A stretch of 64,000 bases of DNA from Mastigocoleus testarum BC008 (lineage in GTDB: Bacteria > Cyanobacteriota > Cyanobacteriia > Cyanobacteriales > Nostocaceae): positions 101,915 to 165,914 of the forward strand of contig NZ_LMTZ01000083.1 in the NCBI RefSeq assembly GCF_001456025.1. The letters run 5' to 3'. This document shows, piece by piece, positions 8,956 through 16,180 of this stretch; the stretch's first letter is position 1, and each line of letters starts with the position of its first letter. A program made the translations under genes and the position numbers. The notes beneath the pieces are model-generated. The model was not told the origin of the DNA. It saw nothing but the letters and a program-made list of their open reading frames with translations, and did not search any database.

Positions 8956-9288
8956 AGTTGTTTAGACTCAATAGTTATTGTTTTAGTTTGGTGTGTGTTT
9001 TGTTTTAGTTTAATTTTGATTTATCTATACTTAGATTTTGATACAGCCGAAAATATTCCCTAACTTCATTTTTATATAAAAATATTTGTAATACTTAACC
9101 GGGATTGCAGTAAATCTTACAAGAAAATACGATTTTGACCTGCAATGATAAAAAACAAGATAATCTCAGATTAAAGCGAGATAATCTCAGAAATGACAGC
9201 GAGATCGTTCTCAAACAAAAGTATTTTATCCCTGAAATTATAGATGGGGTAAAACCAATGTTTGTGCGTGATGCGCCAAGGAGGTTTT
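8956..9288. promoter_or_regulatory. Divergent upstream region with direct/inverted repeats
   Basis: AT-rich divergent promoter region. GATAATCTCAGA occurs twice (9159-9170 and 9180-9191), spaced 21 bp, i.e. two helical turns. GAGATAATCTC is itself an inverted repeat. This could be an operator for the EF-G-like gene; no experimental basis. Confidence 0.35.
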
Positions 9289-11346
9289 ATGCAAGAAAAA
9301 GTCAAATCGGGTTCGCGTAACGTAGCAATTGTCGGTCCCTATTTAAGTGGCAAAACCACCTTGTTGGAAAGTTTGCTATTTGTTACAGGAGCAATTTCCC
9401 GCAAAGGCAGCTGTAAAGAAGGTAATACAGTAGGAGATAGCTCCACAGAAGCACGTGCTCGCAATATGAGCGTAGAAGTAAGCGCTGCTAGCACCAAGTA
9501 TGAAGACACTAATTTTACCTTTATTGACTGTCCGGGAAATGTAGAGTTTGCCCAAGAAACCTACAATGCTTTAATAGGAGTTGACGCTGCAATAGTTGTT
9601 TGCGAGCCCGCTAATGACCGAGTTCTGACTTTAGCCCCCCTATTTAAATTCTTAGATGATTGGGAAATTCCCCATATTATCTTCGTAAATAAAATGGATC
9701 GGGCAAATAATCATGTTATTGAAGTATTAAACGCCCTCAAAACAGTTTCTAGTCGTCCCCTTGTTCCCCATCAATACCCAATTATGCAAGGTGAGGCGCT
9801 GACTGGTTTTATAGATTTAGTTAGTGAACAAGCGTATTTATATCATTCCGGCGCACCTGCACAACAGATCCCGTTACCGGAAGAACTTAAAGCAGAAGAA
9901 CGCGCTGCTAGGGAAGATATGTTAGAAGCCTTAGCAGATTTTGATGACCATTTACTTGAAAAACTTTTAGAAGATATTGAACCACCCCAAGAGGAAATCC
10001 TTAAAGACTTAAAACTAGAATTAGGAGCAGATCTAGTTGTACCGGTTTTCTTCGGGGTTGCAGAACAGGATTATGGGGTACGCCCGCTACTGGAAGCGTT
10101 GATCCAAGAAGCCCCAGAACCTGAAACTACTGCGCAACGTCGCCAACTTGGGCAAAATGTTAATACTCCCATAGCCCAAGTATTAAAAACTTACTACACT
10201 CCCCAAGGTGGAAAAATTTCTTTAGTTAGAGTTTGGCGAGGAACTTTAACTGATGGGATGGTTTTAAATGGCGTTCGGGCTGGCGGAATTTATCGCCTCA
10301 CTGGACAACAACAAAAGCTACTCAGAAAAGCTGAAGCGGGAGAAATTGTTGCTCTGAGTCGCTTGGATAATATCTACACTGGCGATACTCTATCTATTGA
10401 TAAAGAATCTGTAAAAGAACTACCCAAGGCTGAATCTCTTAGACCTGTTTACGCTTTGGCGATCGCTCCCGAACATCGTAAAGATGAAGTTAAACTCAGT
10501 AGTGCGATCGGTAAATTATTAGAAGAAGATCCATCTTTAGCTTGGGAACAACATGGCGACACCCACGAAGTTATTCTTTGGGGACAGGGCGAAATTCATT
10601 TGCAAGTTGCGTTAGACCGTTTGCGGCGTAAGTATAACTTACCGATGTCTACACATATGCCCCAAGTTGCTTACAAAGAAACGATCCGCAAACCCGTTGA
10701 TTCTATTCACGGTCGCTACAAACACCAAAGTGGCGGTCACGGACAGTTTGGCGATGTCTATTTAGATATCAAACCTCTCCCCCGTGGCGAAGGTTTTAAT
10801 TTTAAACAAACTATCGTTGGTGGTGTAGTTCCCAAACAATATATTCCCGGAGTGGAAACAGGTGTACGGGAATTCCTGAGCAATGGACCTTTAGGTTTTC
10901 CTGTTGTTGATGTTGCGGTAACTCTCACCAATGGTTCTTACCACAGTGTAGATAGTTCCGAACAAGCATTTAAACAAGCTGCGCGAGCCGCGATGCAAAC
11001 CGGAATGCCGAAATGTAAGCCAACCCTCCTTGAACCGGTTCTGCAAGTTAAAGTAAATACTCCCAGTGAATTTACCTCAAAAGTTCTCCAACTATTAAGT
11101 GGAAGACGGGGACAAATCTTGGGTTACGAAGCTGTAGGAAATTGGCAAGGTTGGGATAGCATTACTGCTTATTTACCCAAAGCCGAAATGCAAGACTTTA
11201 TCGTCGAGTTGCGATCGCAAACTTTAGGTGTTGGTTCTTTCAGTTGGGAATACGACCATTTACAAGAGGTTCCTGACAAGTTAGCTGACCGAGTTTTGGC
11301 GATGAATGGTGATGGTAACGGTAATAGTAATGGTAATGGGAAGTAA
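9289..11346 (+). CDS. Elongation factor G-like GTPase
   Basis: 685 aa, EF-G domain order: GTPase, domain II, then III-V (AYKETIRKP, GQFGDVYLD and a PLGFPVVDVAVTL segment). G1 is GPYLSGKTT (residues 16-24), G3 is DCPGN (80-84) and G4 is NKMD (134-137). In canonical EF-G, G3 is DTPGH; here the catalytic His is Asn84, a variation known in the second, EF-G-like paralogues of bacteria including cyanobacteria. It probably works on the ribosome, but translocase activity should not be assumed. The start is the ATG at 9289 behind a perfect AAGGAGG (9278-9284); upstream in-frame TTG and GTG codons lack such a site. The tail (NGDGNGNSNGNGK) is low-complexity. Confidence 0.9.
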   Translation: MQEKVKSGSRNVAIVGPYLSGKTTLLESLLFVTGAISRKGSCKEGNTVGDSSTEARARNMSVEVSAASTKYEDTNFTFIDCPGNVEFAQETYNALIGVDAAIVVCEPANDRVLTLAPLFKFLDDWEIPHIIFVNKMDRANNHVIEVLNALKTVSSRPLVPHQYPIMQGEALTGFIDLVSEQAYLYHSGAPAQQIPLPEELKAEERAAREDMLEALADFDDHLLEKLLEDIEPPQEEILKDLKLELGADLVVPVFFGVAEQDYGVRPLLEALIQEAPEPETTAQRRQLGQNVNTPIAQVLKTYYTPQGGKISLVRVWRGTLTDGMVLNGVRAGGIYRLTGQQQKLLRKAEAGEIVALSRLDNIYTGDTLSIDKESVKELPKAESLRPVYALAIAPEHRKDEVKLSSAIGKLLEEDPSLAWEQHGDTHEVILWGQGEIHLQVALDRLRRKYNLPMSTHMPQVAYKETIRKPVDSIHGRYKHQSGGHGQFGDVYLDIKPLPRGEGFNFKQTIVGGVVPKQYIPGVETGVREFLSNGPLGFPVVDVAVTLTNGSYHSVDSSEQAFKQAARAAMQTGMPKCKPTLLEPVLQVKVNTPSEFTSKVLQLLSGRRGQILGYEAVGNWQGWDSITAYLPKAEMQDFIVELRSQTLGVGSFSWEYDHLQEVPDKLADRVLAMNGDGNGNSNGNGK

Positions 11347-11420
11347 TCTGAGATTACGAAAAGATTTGGATTAATTTGAGATTACGAATTCAATTCACAT
11401 TGCTGATTTGATTGATGCTT

Positions 11421-11441
11421 CCCACGGTTGTCAGCCGTGGG
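11421..11441. repeat. CCCACGG/CCGTGGG hairpin (IS200/IS605-end-like)
   Basis: A perfect 7-bp stem with a 7-nt loop lies 75 bp after the EF-G-like gene. The same hairpin type is common at the ends of tnpB-bearing IS200/IS605 elements in cyanobacteria, but no transposase or tnpB is nearby. There is no T-run directly after it, so it is a weak terminator candidate. Confidence 0.5.
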
Positions 11442-11448
11442 ATTCTCC

Positions 11449-11604
11449 CTAAGTACAGATAATCTGCTCAATTTTTTGACTTTGCAATGATTCTTGTCTC
11501 TGGGAATTGTTGCTTACAGCGTAAACAGTACCAGCACCCATTGCATAAGCTAGAAGCGCCCCAATAGCCGCTTGAGGAACTTTTATCCTTAAAGTCCAAA
11601 TCAT
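11449..11604 (-). CDS. Small putative membrane protein (51 aa)
   Basis: ATG at 11604 to TAG at 11449. The peptide starts MIWTLRIKVPQAAIGALLAY and has one hydrophobic, Gly/Ala-rich helix (residues 11-30) followed by a polar, Gln-rich tail (SNNSQRQESLQSQKIEQ). Composition and codon use look coding-like, but no strong ribosome site is seen upstream and I recognise no family. It could be a single-pass inner-membrane or thylakoid small protein. Confidence 0.4.
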   Translation of the reverse strand: MIWTLRIKVPQAAIGALLAYAMGAGTVYAVSNNSQRQESLQSQKIEQIICT

Positions 11605-11648
11605 GCGATATCTTGTAGCATTCTCAATAACCGCCTTGGATTAAAATC

Positions 11649-11729
11649 CCAGGCTAATAAATAAAGTCTGATAAATCAGACTATGCAAGGGTTTTAGTGC
11701 GTTTTAACGTACTTAGTCTATGAGCCTGG
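11649..11729. other. 81-nt multi-hairpin structured element
   Basis: Outer arms CCAGGCT (11649-11655) and AGCCTGG (11723-11729) enclose two internal hairpins. AGTCTGAT-AA-ATCAGACT is at 11665-11682. GTGCGTT-TT-AACGTAC, in the 11697-11712 region, is perfect as RNA if one G-U pair is allowed. The outer pairing extends by several more bases with mismatches. This could be a small structured RNA or a MITE-like element. Confidence 0.45.
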
Positions 11730-12075
11730 AAATTTATTTCAAGGTGGAAATTTGGGCTAAATGACATTGCTGCAAGTTATCAGAATCATTCAATTTTCGT
11801 CATTGCTATTATTTATAAGCACAAATGGTTGCCACAACTTCAAAATTTCATAACAAAATTATTGAGAGAAATAAGAGCTAAAATCCTTATTCTCCAACAA
11901 TGTGGGCATTACCTAACCTAACCTTATTGAACATATGCAAGGTATATTTGTTGACGATTGTTAATACATTGGACTATACTTATATAGTCTAATGAAGTTG
12001 CGTGGTGGACATCCACCAGATACACAGTTGTGATAAAAAGTGTTTAAAGTTAAACTCCTCCTTAAATGTTTATTT
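11730..12075. other. AT-rich intergenic region with two hairpins
   Basis: GACTATA-CTTA-TATAGTC (about 11973-11990) and GGTGGA-CA-TCCACC (about 12005-12018) form compact hairpins only ~15 nt apart. No T-run follows either, and no ORF is supported. Confidence 0.4.
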
Positions 12076-12222
12076 TCACACTCCTTCTTCATAGTAGACA
12101 TTTACAAGTTTCAAGATTTCTATTTTCAATAACCTAGTATTCGTGCTGGGATTAATAAGAGCAATGCCAATAGGGGACAAAGCAATAACCAGCAAGAGAA
12201 TAATTAATTTATCTCGCTTCAT
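12076..12222 (-). CDS. Small putative membrane/secreted protein (48 aa)
   Basis: ATG at 12222, TGA at 12078-12076. The protein begins MKRDKLIILLLVIALSPIGI, a basic start followed by a strong hydrophobic helix, then a short mixed tail ending VNVYYEEGV. This is the shape of a signal anchor or a very small membrane protein. No ribosome-binding motif is evident (an A-rich stretch precedes it). Family unknown. Confidence 0.35.
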   Translation of the reverse strand: MKRDKLIILLLVIALSPIGIALINPSTNTRLLKIEILKLVNVYYEEGV

Positions 12223-12252
12223 TTTTAGTTTCAATTTTTTTTACGTTGATTA

Positions 12253-12268
12253 GTCCGGGAAACCGGAC
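12253..12268. terminator. GTCCGG-GAAA-CCGGAC hairpin
   Basis: A perfect 6-bp GC-rich stem with a GAAA tetraloop (GNRA type when read on the plus strand), followed by ATTTTCATTT. It is either a weak plus-strand terminator or part of a structured RNA. It sits 30 nt upstream of the minus-strand 48-aa ORF. Confidence 0.4.
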
Positions 12269-12683
12269 ATTTTCATTTGAATAGCAAAAATTAGGGTTGA
12301 TGAAATTCAATCAATCCTGAGAGTTTGCTCCTCGATATTTTTGGCAAAGCAAAAATGCTGCCAGTATAAATATATCACACATATCAGATAGGAATAGATG
12401 AAGGAATTTAGAAGGAATAATTCCTTTCCTGAAGCGATAGCTGGTACTGACGAGCTAATGGATGATGCATAATTGGAGGAGCTTGGGCAATTTAATTTTT
12501 ACTTGTCATGTATTTACCCAAGCCCTCATGAGTAAAGCTTGTCACTACCAACATCTTTAACAAAAGCCAAAACACAAGTTAATTCTGATAACCTTTATCC
12601 CACCTGGAATTGTAAATTTCAGCCCAATATTATAAGTTTCCAGCTATGAAAGATTCTAGAATTATTAAAAAACACTCTTACCC

Positions 12684-12734
12684 ATGACCCAAACATTACC
12701 TAAAACACTAACATTTGAAGAATTCGCCATTTAA
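12684..12734 (+). pseudogene. Uma2 (DUF820) N-terminal stub
   Basis: Reads MTQTLPKTLTFEEFAI then stop. This matches the usual opening of cyanobacterial Uma2 proteins (MTQTxxKxLTxEEF). Nothing recognisable as the rest of the ~190-aa nuclease-like fold follows in any frame, so this is a remnant. The surrounding 12269-12883 holds no complete gene, only a 24-codon ORF at 12398-12472 with an AGGA four bases upstream. Confidence 0.45.
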
Positions 12735-12883
12735 CTGTCGAGCAAATTTTTCAAGCTGCGACATTATGAAATACTGTAATAGATTCAAAGGACAGTAAAT
12801 CAGAGAAAAAAGTTATTGACCCCTTGACGTAAGTCTCAGATAAAATTTTTACAATAATAAATAAAACAAAAATAATTTACATC

Positions 12884-13231
12884 ATGAATCTGAAACGTCA
12901 ATCAGGAGGAAATAGCGCCTTAATTGCTACCGTTGCTATTATTTGGGGCTGTGCAACAGCAATGATGGCTGTTTGCATTCCGATGATAGACATGACAGAC
13001 GACGCTATCATACTGCCAATATTTGTTATTTTAGGGGCTAGCATATCTACGGTAGTAGCTTGGCGTAGTGGAAGTCGGCAGAAAGGAGAAATTGACGAAT
13101 TAACCAATAAGTTTCGAACAATACAGGAACGAGTAATAGATTTAGAAGCTATTTGTAGCGCTCAAGAGTTGGAAATCAACAAAAAATTTGAGCAGTTAGA
13201 ACCGACAGACCAACACCGTTCTCGATCTTAA
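12884..13231 (+). CDS. Small two-helix membrane protein with coiled coil
   Basis: 115 aa. Two hydrophobic helices (about residues 13-34, ALIATVAIIWGCATAMMAVC, and 43-61, ILPIFVILGASISTVVAW) form a hairpin. A charged helix follows (GEIDELTNKFRTIQERVIDL) with heptad-like spacing, suggesting a cytosolic coiled coil. I recognise no named family. A short ORF begins 31 nt downstream and may be co-transcribed. The start has no clear Shine-Dalgarno. Confidence 0.65.
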   Translation: MNLKRQSGGNSALIATVAIIWGCATAMMAVCIPMIDMTDDAIILPIFVILGASISTVVAWRSGSRQKGEIDELTNKFRTIQERVIDLEAICSAQELEINKKFEQLEPTDQHRSRS

Positions 13232-13262
13232 CTGCCTAAGTTCAAACTACCAACAACTATGA

Positions 13263-13385
13263 ATGAGTGACCCAAGCATTTGGCCGCAATATCAACAATA
13301 TTGGTTTGGTGAACCTTTTTACCAAACCTTTTTATTTATCTGTGGTGTGGGGATTATTTATCGAACAGAAATTATGGCAGCATAG
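13263..13385 (+). CDS. Small ORF, 40 aa, aromatic-rich
   Basis: ATG at 13263 to TAG at 13383-13385, 31 nt after the previous gene on the same strand. It begins MSDPSIWPQYQQYWFGEPFY and continues with one short hydrophobic helix (TFLFICGVGIIY). The residue mix looks like a real protein rather than random translation, and the position fits a two-gene operon. No family recognised. Confidence 0.45.
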   Translation: MSDPSIWPQYQQYWFGEPFYQTFLFICGVGIIYRTEIMAA

Positions 13386-13621
13386 CACTACGAAGTTACG
13401 TTAGGACATATATTAACCCTAAAATCCATACGTATTAGGCTTATGTCCTACGGACACGCTACGTTAGCGGAGCGAGGTGATAGCCTTAGACTGACTTTTT
13501 ACTTTTTACTTGCGCGTAGCGCTATAAGATTTCCATTTTCTTAACTTTTAACTTTCTTAACTTCCCTAGTTTTTCTCGATTCGTTTCTAAACTGGACAAA
13601 CAAAAAATCAAACTATCCGAT
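13386..13621. repeat. Interspersed palindromic repeat region
   Basis: TAGGACATA (13402-13410) and TATGTCCTA (13442-13450) are a perfect 9-bp inverted repeat. It is followed by GC-rich segments (ACGCTACGTTAGCGGAGC, GCGCGTAGCGC) typical of cyanobacterial dispersed palindromes, and T-rich short repeats. No gene is seen. Confidence 0.55.
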
Positions 13622-13717
13622 AGAGACAGCGTGAAAAAGAATACGCTGTATCTGCGCTACAGGTGCTAAATGTGTTGCTAAATATACTCTAAACTCCGTT
13701 AACGACGGAGAACCGTC
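13622..13717 (+). promoter_or_regulatory. Structured 5' leader with Shine-Dalgarno-masking alternative hairpins
   Basis: Hairpin A pairs ACAGCGT (13626-13632) with ACGCTGT (13643-13649). Next to the start codon two mutually exclusive hairpins share the GGAG ribosome site (13707-13710). One is CTCCGT (13694-13699) with ACGGAG (13705-13710). The other is GACGG (13704-13708) with CCGTC (13713-13717), which ends one base before the ATG. This layout suggests control of translation initiation, as in an RNA thermometer or ligand-sensing leader; that is inference. Confidence 0.5.
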
Positions 13718-14122
13718 ATGAATCAGCAAAACAATATCTTACAACCCAACCTCTTTGAACTGACTGGCTACAATACAAAAATCAGCTATTCTGCAACTAG
13801 TATTGCTGGAGTCCCACTATTAACCTATTCTCAAAACGATAAAACTCTTTCCTTCAAAGGAGAGGAGATTCGAAGCGAGGAGACTAACCTCGGTCAGAGT
13901 GTTACAGTCACACTAAAAAGTAATTTAGCAGATGAAGGTTTTGAAAGTTTGACCCTATTACTACCAACGATTAACTTACCCGAAAAATCTTTGACAAGTA
14001 GTATTACAACCTTGGCAATCCTATCTCAGCGTCCAGGTTTTATTCCTACTAACACCACAGGACAACTACAGCAGTATCAATCAATCTTTCTTTATGGAAC
14101 TGCTCAAAAAGTCGAATCCTGA
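13718..14122 (+). CDS. Hypothetical protein, first of a three-gene set
   Basis: 134 aa, no signal peptide and no membrane helix. It is rich in Thr, Ser and beta-prone segments (GQSVTVTLKSNLADEGFESL, FESLTLLLPTINLPEKSL), suggesting a small beta-sandwich. The end is FIPTNTTGQLQQYQSIFLYG. I do not recognise a family. GGAG precedes the ATG inside a hairpin. The stop codon lies in the stem of a terminator-like hairpin, and two further small genes follow on the same strand, each with its own AGGAG site. Possibly a stress- or surface-related cytosolic protein; no function assigned. Confidence 0.7.
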   Translation: MNQQNNILQPNLFELTGYNTKISYSATSIAGVPLLTYSQNDKTLSFKGEEIRSEETNLGQSVTVTLKSNLADEGFESLTLLLPTINLPEKSLTSSITTLAILSQRPGFIPTNTTGQLQQYQSIFLYGTAQKVES

Positions 14123-14137
14123 TACCAGGATTTTTTT
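14115..14137 (+). terminator. Terminator-like hairpin overlapping a stop codon
   Basis: AATCCTG (14115-14121) and CAGGATT (14126-14132) form a 7-bp stem with an ATAC loop, followed by a T-run to 14137. The TGA stop of the upstream gene (14120-14122) lies in the stem, so ribosomes at the stop would hinder folding. This probably gives partial termination between genes 1 and 2. Confidence 0.7.
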
Positions 14138-14177
14138 CAACAACAGGCTCTATCTTTTTTACTAAGGAGAAAATCAA

Positions 14178-14444
14178 ATGACTGAAACTCTACATGGACT
14201 TGTTCTCACCGACACTACTGCAACTATTACAGTGACTAGTACTGGTTGCACCGACAAAAGCGACTTCAAAATCCAACTCCAAGAATCATCTCCTCCAATC
14301 GTTACCTTCGTCCGTGTGAAACCCGATTTTTGTCGAGTTGTTCCACACAGCGTTGATATTGTTTTCTCTCTCAAGGAAATTGGTGCAGCATCTTTTAAAG
14401 TTGCTAATCTGTTTGAGCCCGGACCAAGACGCTTAAGTGTTTAA
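14178..14444 (+). CDS. Hypothetical protein, second of a three-gene set
   Basis: 88 aa, preceded by AGGAG (14164-14168). It alternates Thr/Val strands (TDTTATITVTSTGCTDKSDF; PPIVTFVRVKPDFCRVV; HSVDIVFSLKEIG) and looks all-beta, with two cysteines that could pair. No signal, no helices, no family recognised. Separated from the first gene by the terminator-like hairpin and from the third by 42 nt. Expected cytosolic. Confidence 0.7.
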   Translation: MTETLHGLVLTDTTATITVTSTGCTDKSDFKIQLQESSPPIVTFVRVKPDFCRVVPHSVDIVFSLKEIGAASFKVANLFEPGPRRLSV

Positions 14445-14486
14445 TGAATACCCTTAGAAATATTCACATAAAAGGAGACTAAGAAA

Positions 14487-14741
14487 ATGGGAAAATTTAA
14501 AATGTCTGCAGAAGAAGTGAAATTATCAGGAAACCTAGTCAGATTGTTCGCAATAGGTGGAGAGACAACAGGATATGGCTTAGAATCGACTATCGAACTA
14601 GATCTGAAAACAAACAATCTAGAAGATAAATTTAATGAAGATGCAAATGTTTCTGTTGTTGGTAGTTTCAAATTAGTAGAGGGAGTTGAAACTGGTAAGA
14701 GATACGTATTTGTTGTATCTGAGCTTAAAGCAATTGGTTAA
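14487..14741 (+). CDS. Hypothetical protein, third of a three-gene set
   Basis: 84 aa with AGGAG nine bases before the ATG. The sequence is beta-rich with the segments LVRLFAIGGETTGYGLESTI and NVSVVGSFKLVEGV and a final strand RYVFVVSELK, consistent with a small beta-barrel. The GGETTGY loop superficially recalls the NPTTGY loop of chagasin-type inhibitors, but the other inhibitor loops are absent, so I do not make that call. Its role is presumably tied to its two neighbours. Confidence 0.7.
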   Translation: MGKFKMSAEEVKLSGNLVRLFAIGGETTGYGLESTIELDLKTNNLEDKFNEDANVSVVGSFKLVEGVETGKRYVFVVSELKAIG

Positions 14742-14818
14742 GCTAATCCAGAAGACGAAAATTCTCAAATAAATTTCTAGTGCATCAGACAACTCTAAAA
14801 TTAAAAAACTCATCCCAT

Positions 14819-14859
14819 AAACCTGTTAATGAGTTAAGCATAAACACGTTAGCAGGTTT
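14819..14859. terminator. Hairpin between convergent genes
   Basis: AAACCTGTTAA (14819-14829) pairs with TTAGCAGGTTT (14849-14859) over 11 bp with one G-U. It lies between the small-gene set and the convergent kinase gene and may stop transcripts from both sides. The T-runs are weak. Confidence 0.5.
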
Positions 14860-14901
14860 AATCAATATCAAGTTAATCCATTTATATGGTAGTCAATGCT
14901 A

Positions 14902-16014
14902 CTATGCCGCTAAACTAATTTCAAAAATAGCTCCTTGTGGTTGATTGTTTTTTACACAAATATTACCTCCATGGGCTTCAACAACCATTTTACAAAAGGC
15001 TAAACCCAATCCTATTTGAGAAACACCTGACATTAAATTACCGACCTCATATTTATCAAAAATCTTTTGGGATAAACCATCAGGAACACCTGGTCCAGAG
15101 TCAATAACCTGAATTCTGCAATTGTTAGAATTAGGGAATTCCACATTCACTACAATTTTGCTGTTGTGTGGAGAAAACTTAATAGCATTTGATAGAAGAT
15201 TATCTAATGTTCGATGCATCATAGCAAAATCAACAGAGACTTCCTGATTAGATTTATCTAGCAATTGACTAACTAGTAACTGATTTTTTTGAGATGCGAT
15301 CGCTTTAAAATTTGAAATAGCAGACTGTACGAGATTATAGATATTAACTTTTTTACGCTTTAAACAAATTTTACCCGATTCTAACAGAGCAACTTTGAGC
15401 AAATCATCAATTAATGCTTGCAATGCTCGCGCCGAAGAATGAATTTGATTTATTTGATACTTATGTTGTTCCTGAGGATATAGTGGATTTTTGAGAAGTT
15501 CCAAACCAAATAAAATAGAAGTAAGCGGACTTCGTAGATCGTGGACCATCATGTTCGCCATATCTTCTCGAAATTTAAGTAAGTTTTGCAGTTCGTCATG
15601 CTGTTGTTTAATCCTTAACATGGACTGAACTCTAGCACGTAGTTCAAGAGGATTTACTGGTTTACTAATGAAGTCATCTGCACCCGATTTTAAGCAGTGA
15701 GCTAAGTCTGCTTTAGCAGTCAGAGCAGTAACCATAATTATGGGAGTTGCTTGCCATTTAGACATCGTTTTTATTCTTTGGCAAACTTCAATACCATCCA
15801 TACCTGGCATCATTACATCCAATAAAATCAGATCGGGCTGGAATGTGTCTAAAGATGCAATCGCTTCTTGTCCGCTGGCAGCATAATTTAGATCGTAGCC
15901 TTGATTACTTATCAAAGAGGCTTTGTCATTATCAATACTGACACTCAAGAGGGTTTCGATAACATCAAAATTATCAGGTTCATCGTCAATAACTAAAATA
16001 GATGGTTTTTCCAT
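14902..16014 (-). CDS. Response-regulator-fused histidine kinase (REC-HisKA-HATPase)
   Basis: 370 aa, soluble. A receiver occupies residues 5-122, with acidic pair D10-D11, phospho-acceptor D66 (LILLDVMMPG) and K118 (ISKP). HisKA follows with H158 in MMVHDLRSPLTS. The ATPase domain has an N-box ([13 protein letters not shown]), G1 (DSGPGV) and G2 (GLGLAFCKMV). An N-terminal receiver lets another kinase control this one, as in relay kinases. It is the last gene of a minus-strand signalling island. The domain call is firm; partner and target are unknown. Confidence 0.92.
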   Translation of the reverse strand: MEKPSILVIDDEPDNFDVIETLLSVSIDNDKASLISNQGYDLNYAASGQEAIASLDTFQPDLILLDVMMPGMDGIEVCQRIKTMSKWQATPIIMVTALTAKADLAHCLKSGADDFISKPVNPLELRARVQSMLRIKQQHDELQNLLKFREDMANMMVHDLRSPLTSILFGLELLKNPLYPQEQHKYQINQIHSSARALQALIDDLLKVALLESGKICLKRKKVNIYNLVQSAISNFKAIASQKNQLLVSQLLDKSNQEVSVDFAMMHRTLDNLLSNAIKFSPHNSKIVVNVEFPNSNNCRIQVIDSGPGVPDGLSQKIFDKYEVGNLMSGVSQIGLGLAFCKMVVEAHGGNICVKNNQPQGAIFEISLAA

Positions 16015-16180
16015 GAGTTATAATCCTGAATTACTAAAAGTATTTAACTTGTATTTTTAAATAGTATTTACGGACAAAACCTATAAAAAATATATGAACA
16101 AAACTTTTATATAAGATTTAGGTACATAAAATAGATACTTGCAATTAATAGCAACTAGATAAGCCCTATCAATTCTGTGT

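Noticed and set aside
9262..9288. Upstream TTG/GTG starts for the EF-G-like gene
   Set aside because: The perfect AAGGAGG is placed for the ATG at 9289, and the extra residues are encoded by the ribosome-site region itself.
11421..11441. IS200/IS605 element
   Set aside because: Only an end-like hairpin is present; no transposase, tnpB or second end was found.
12398..12472. 24-codon ORF with AGGA upstream
   Set aside because: Too short and without any recognisable feature; mentioned only in the Uma2-stub region.
14487..14741. Chagasin-like (I42) protease inhibitor call from the GGETTGY loop
   Set aside because: Only one of three inhibitor loops has any resemblance, so the family was not assigned.
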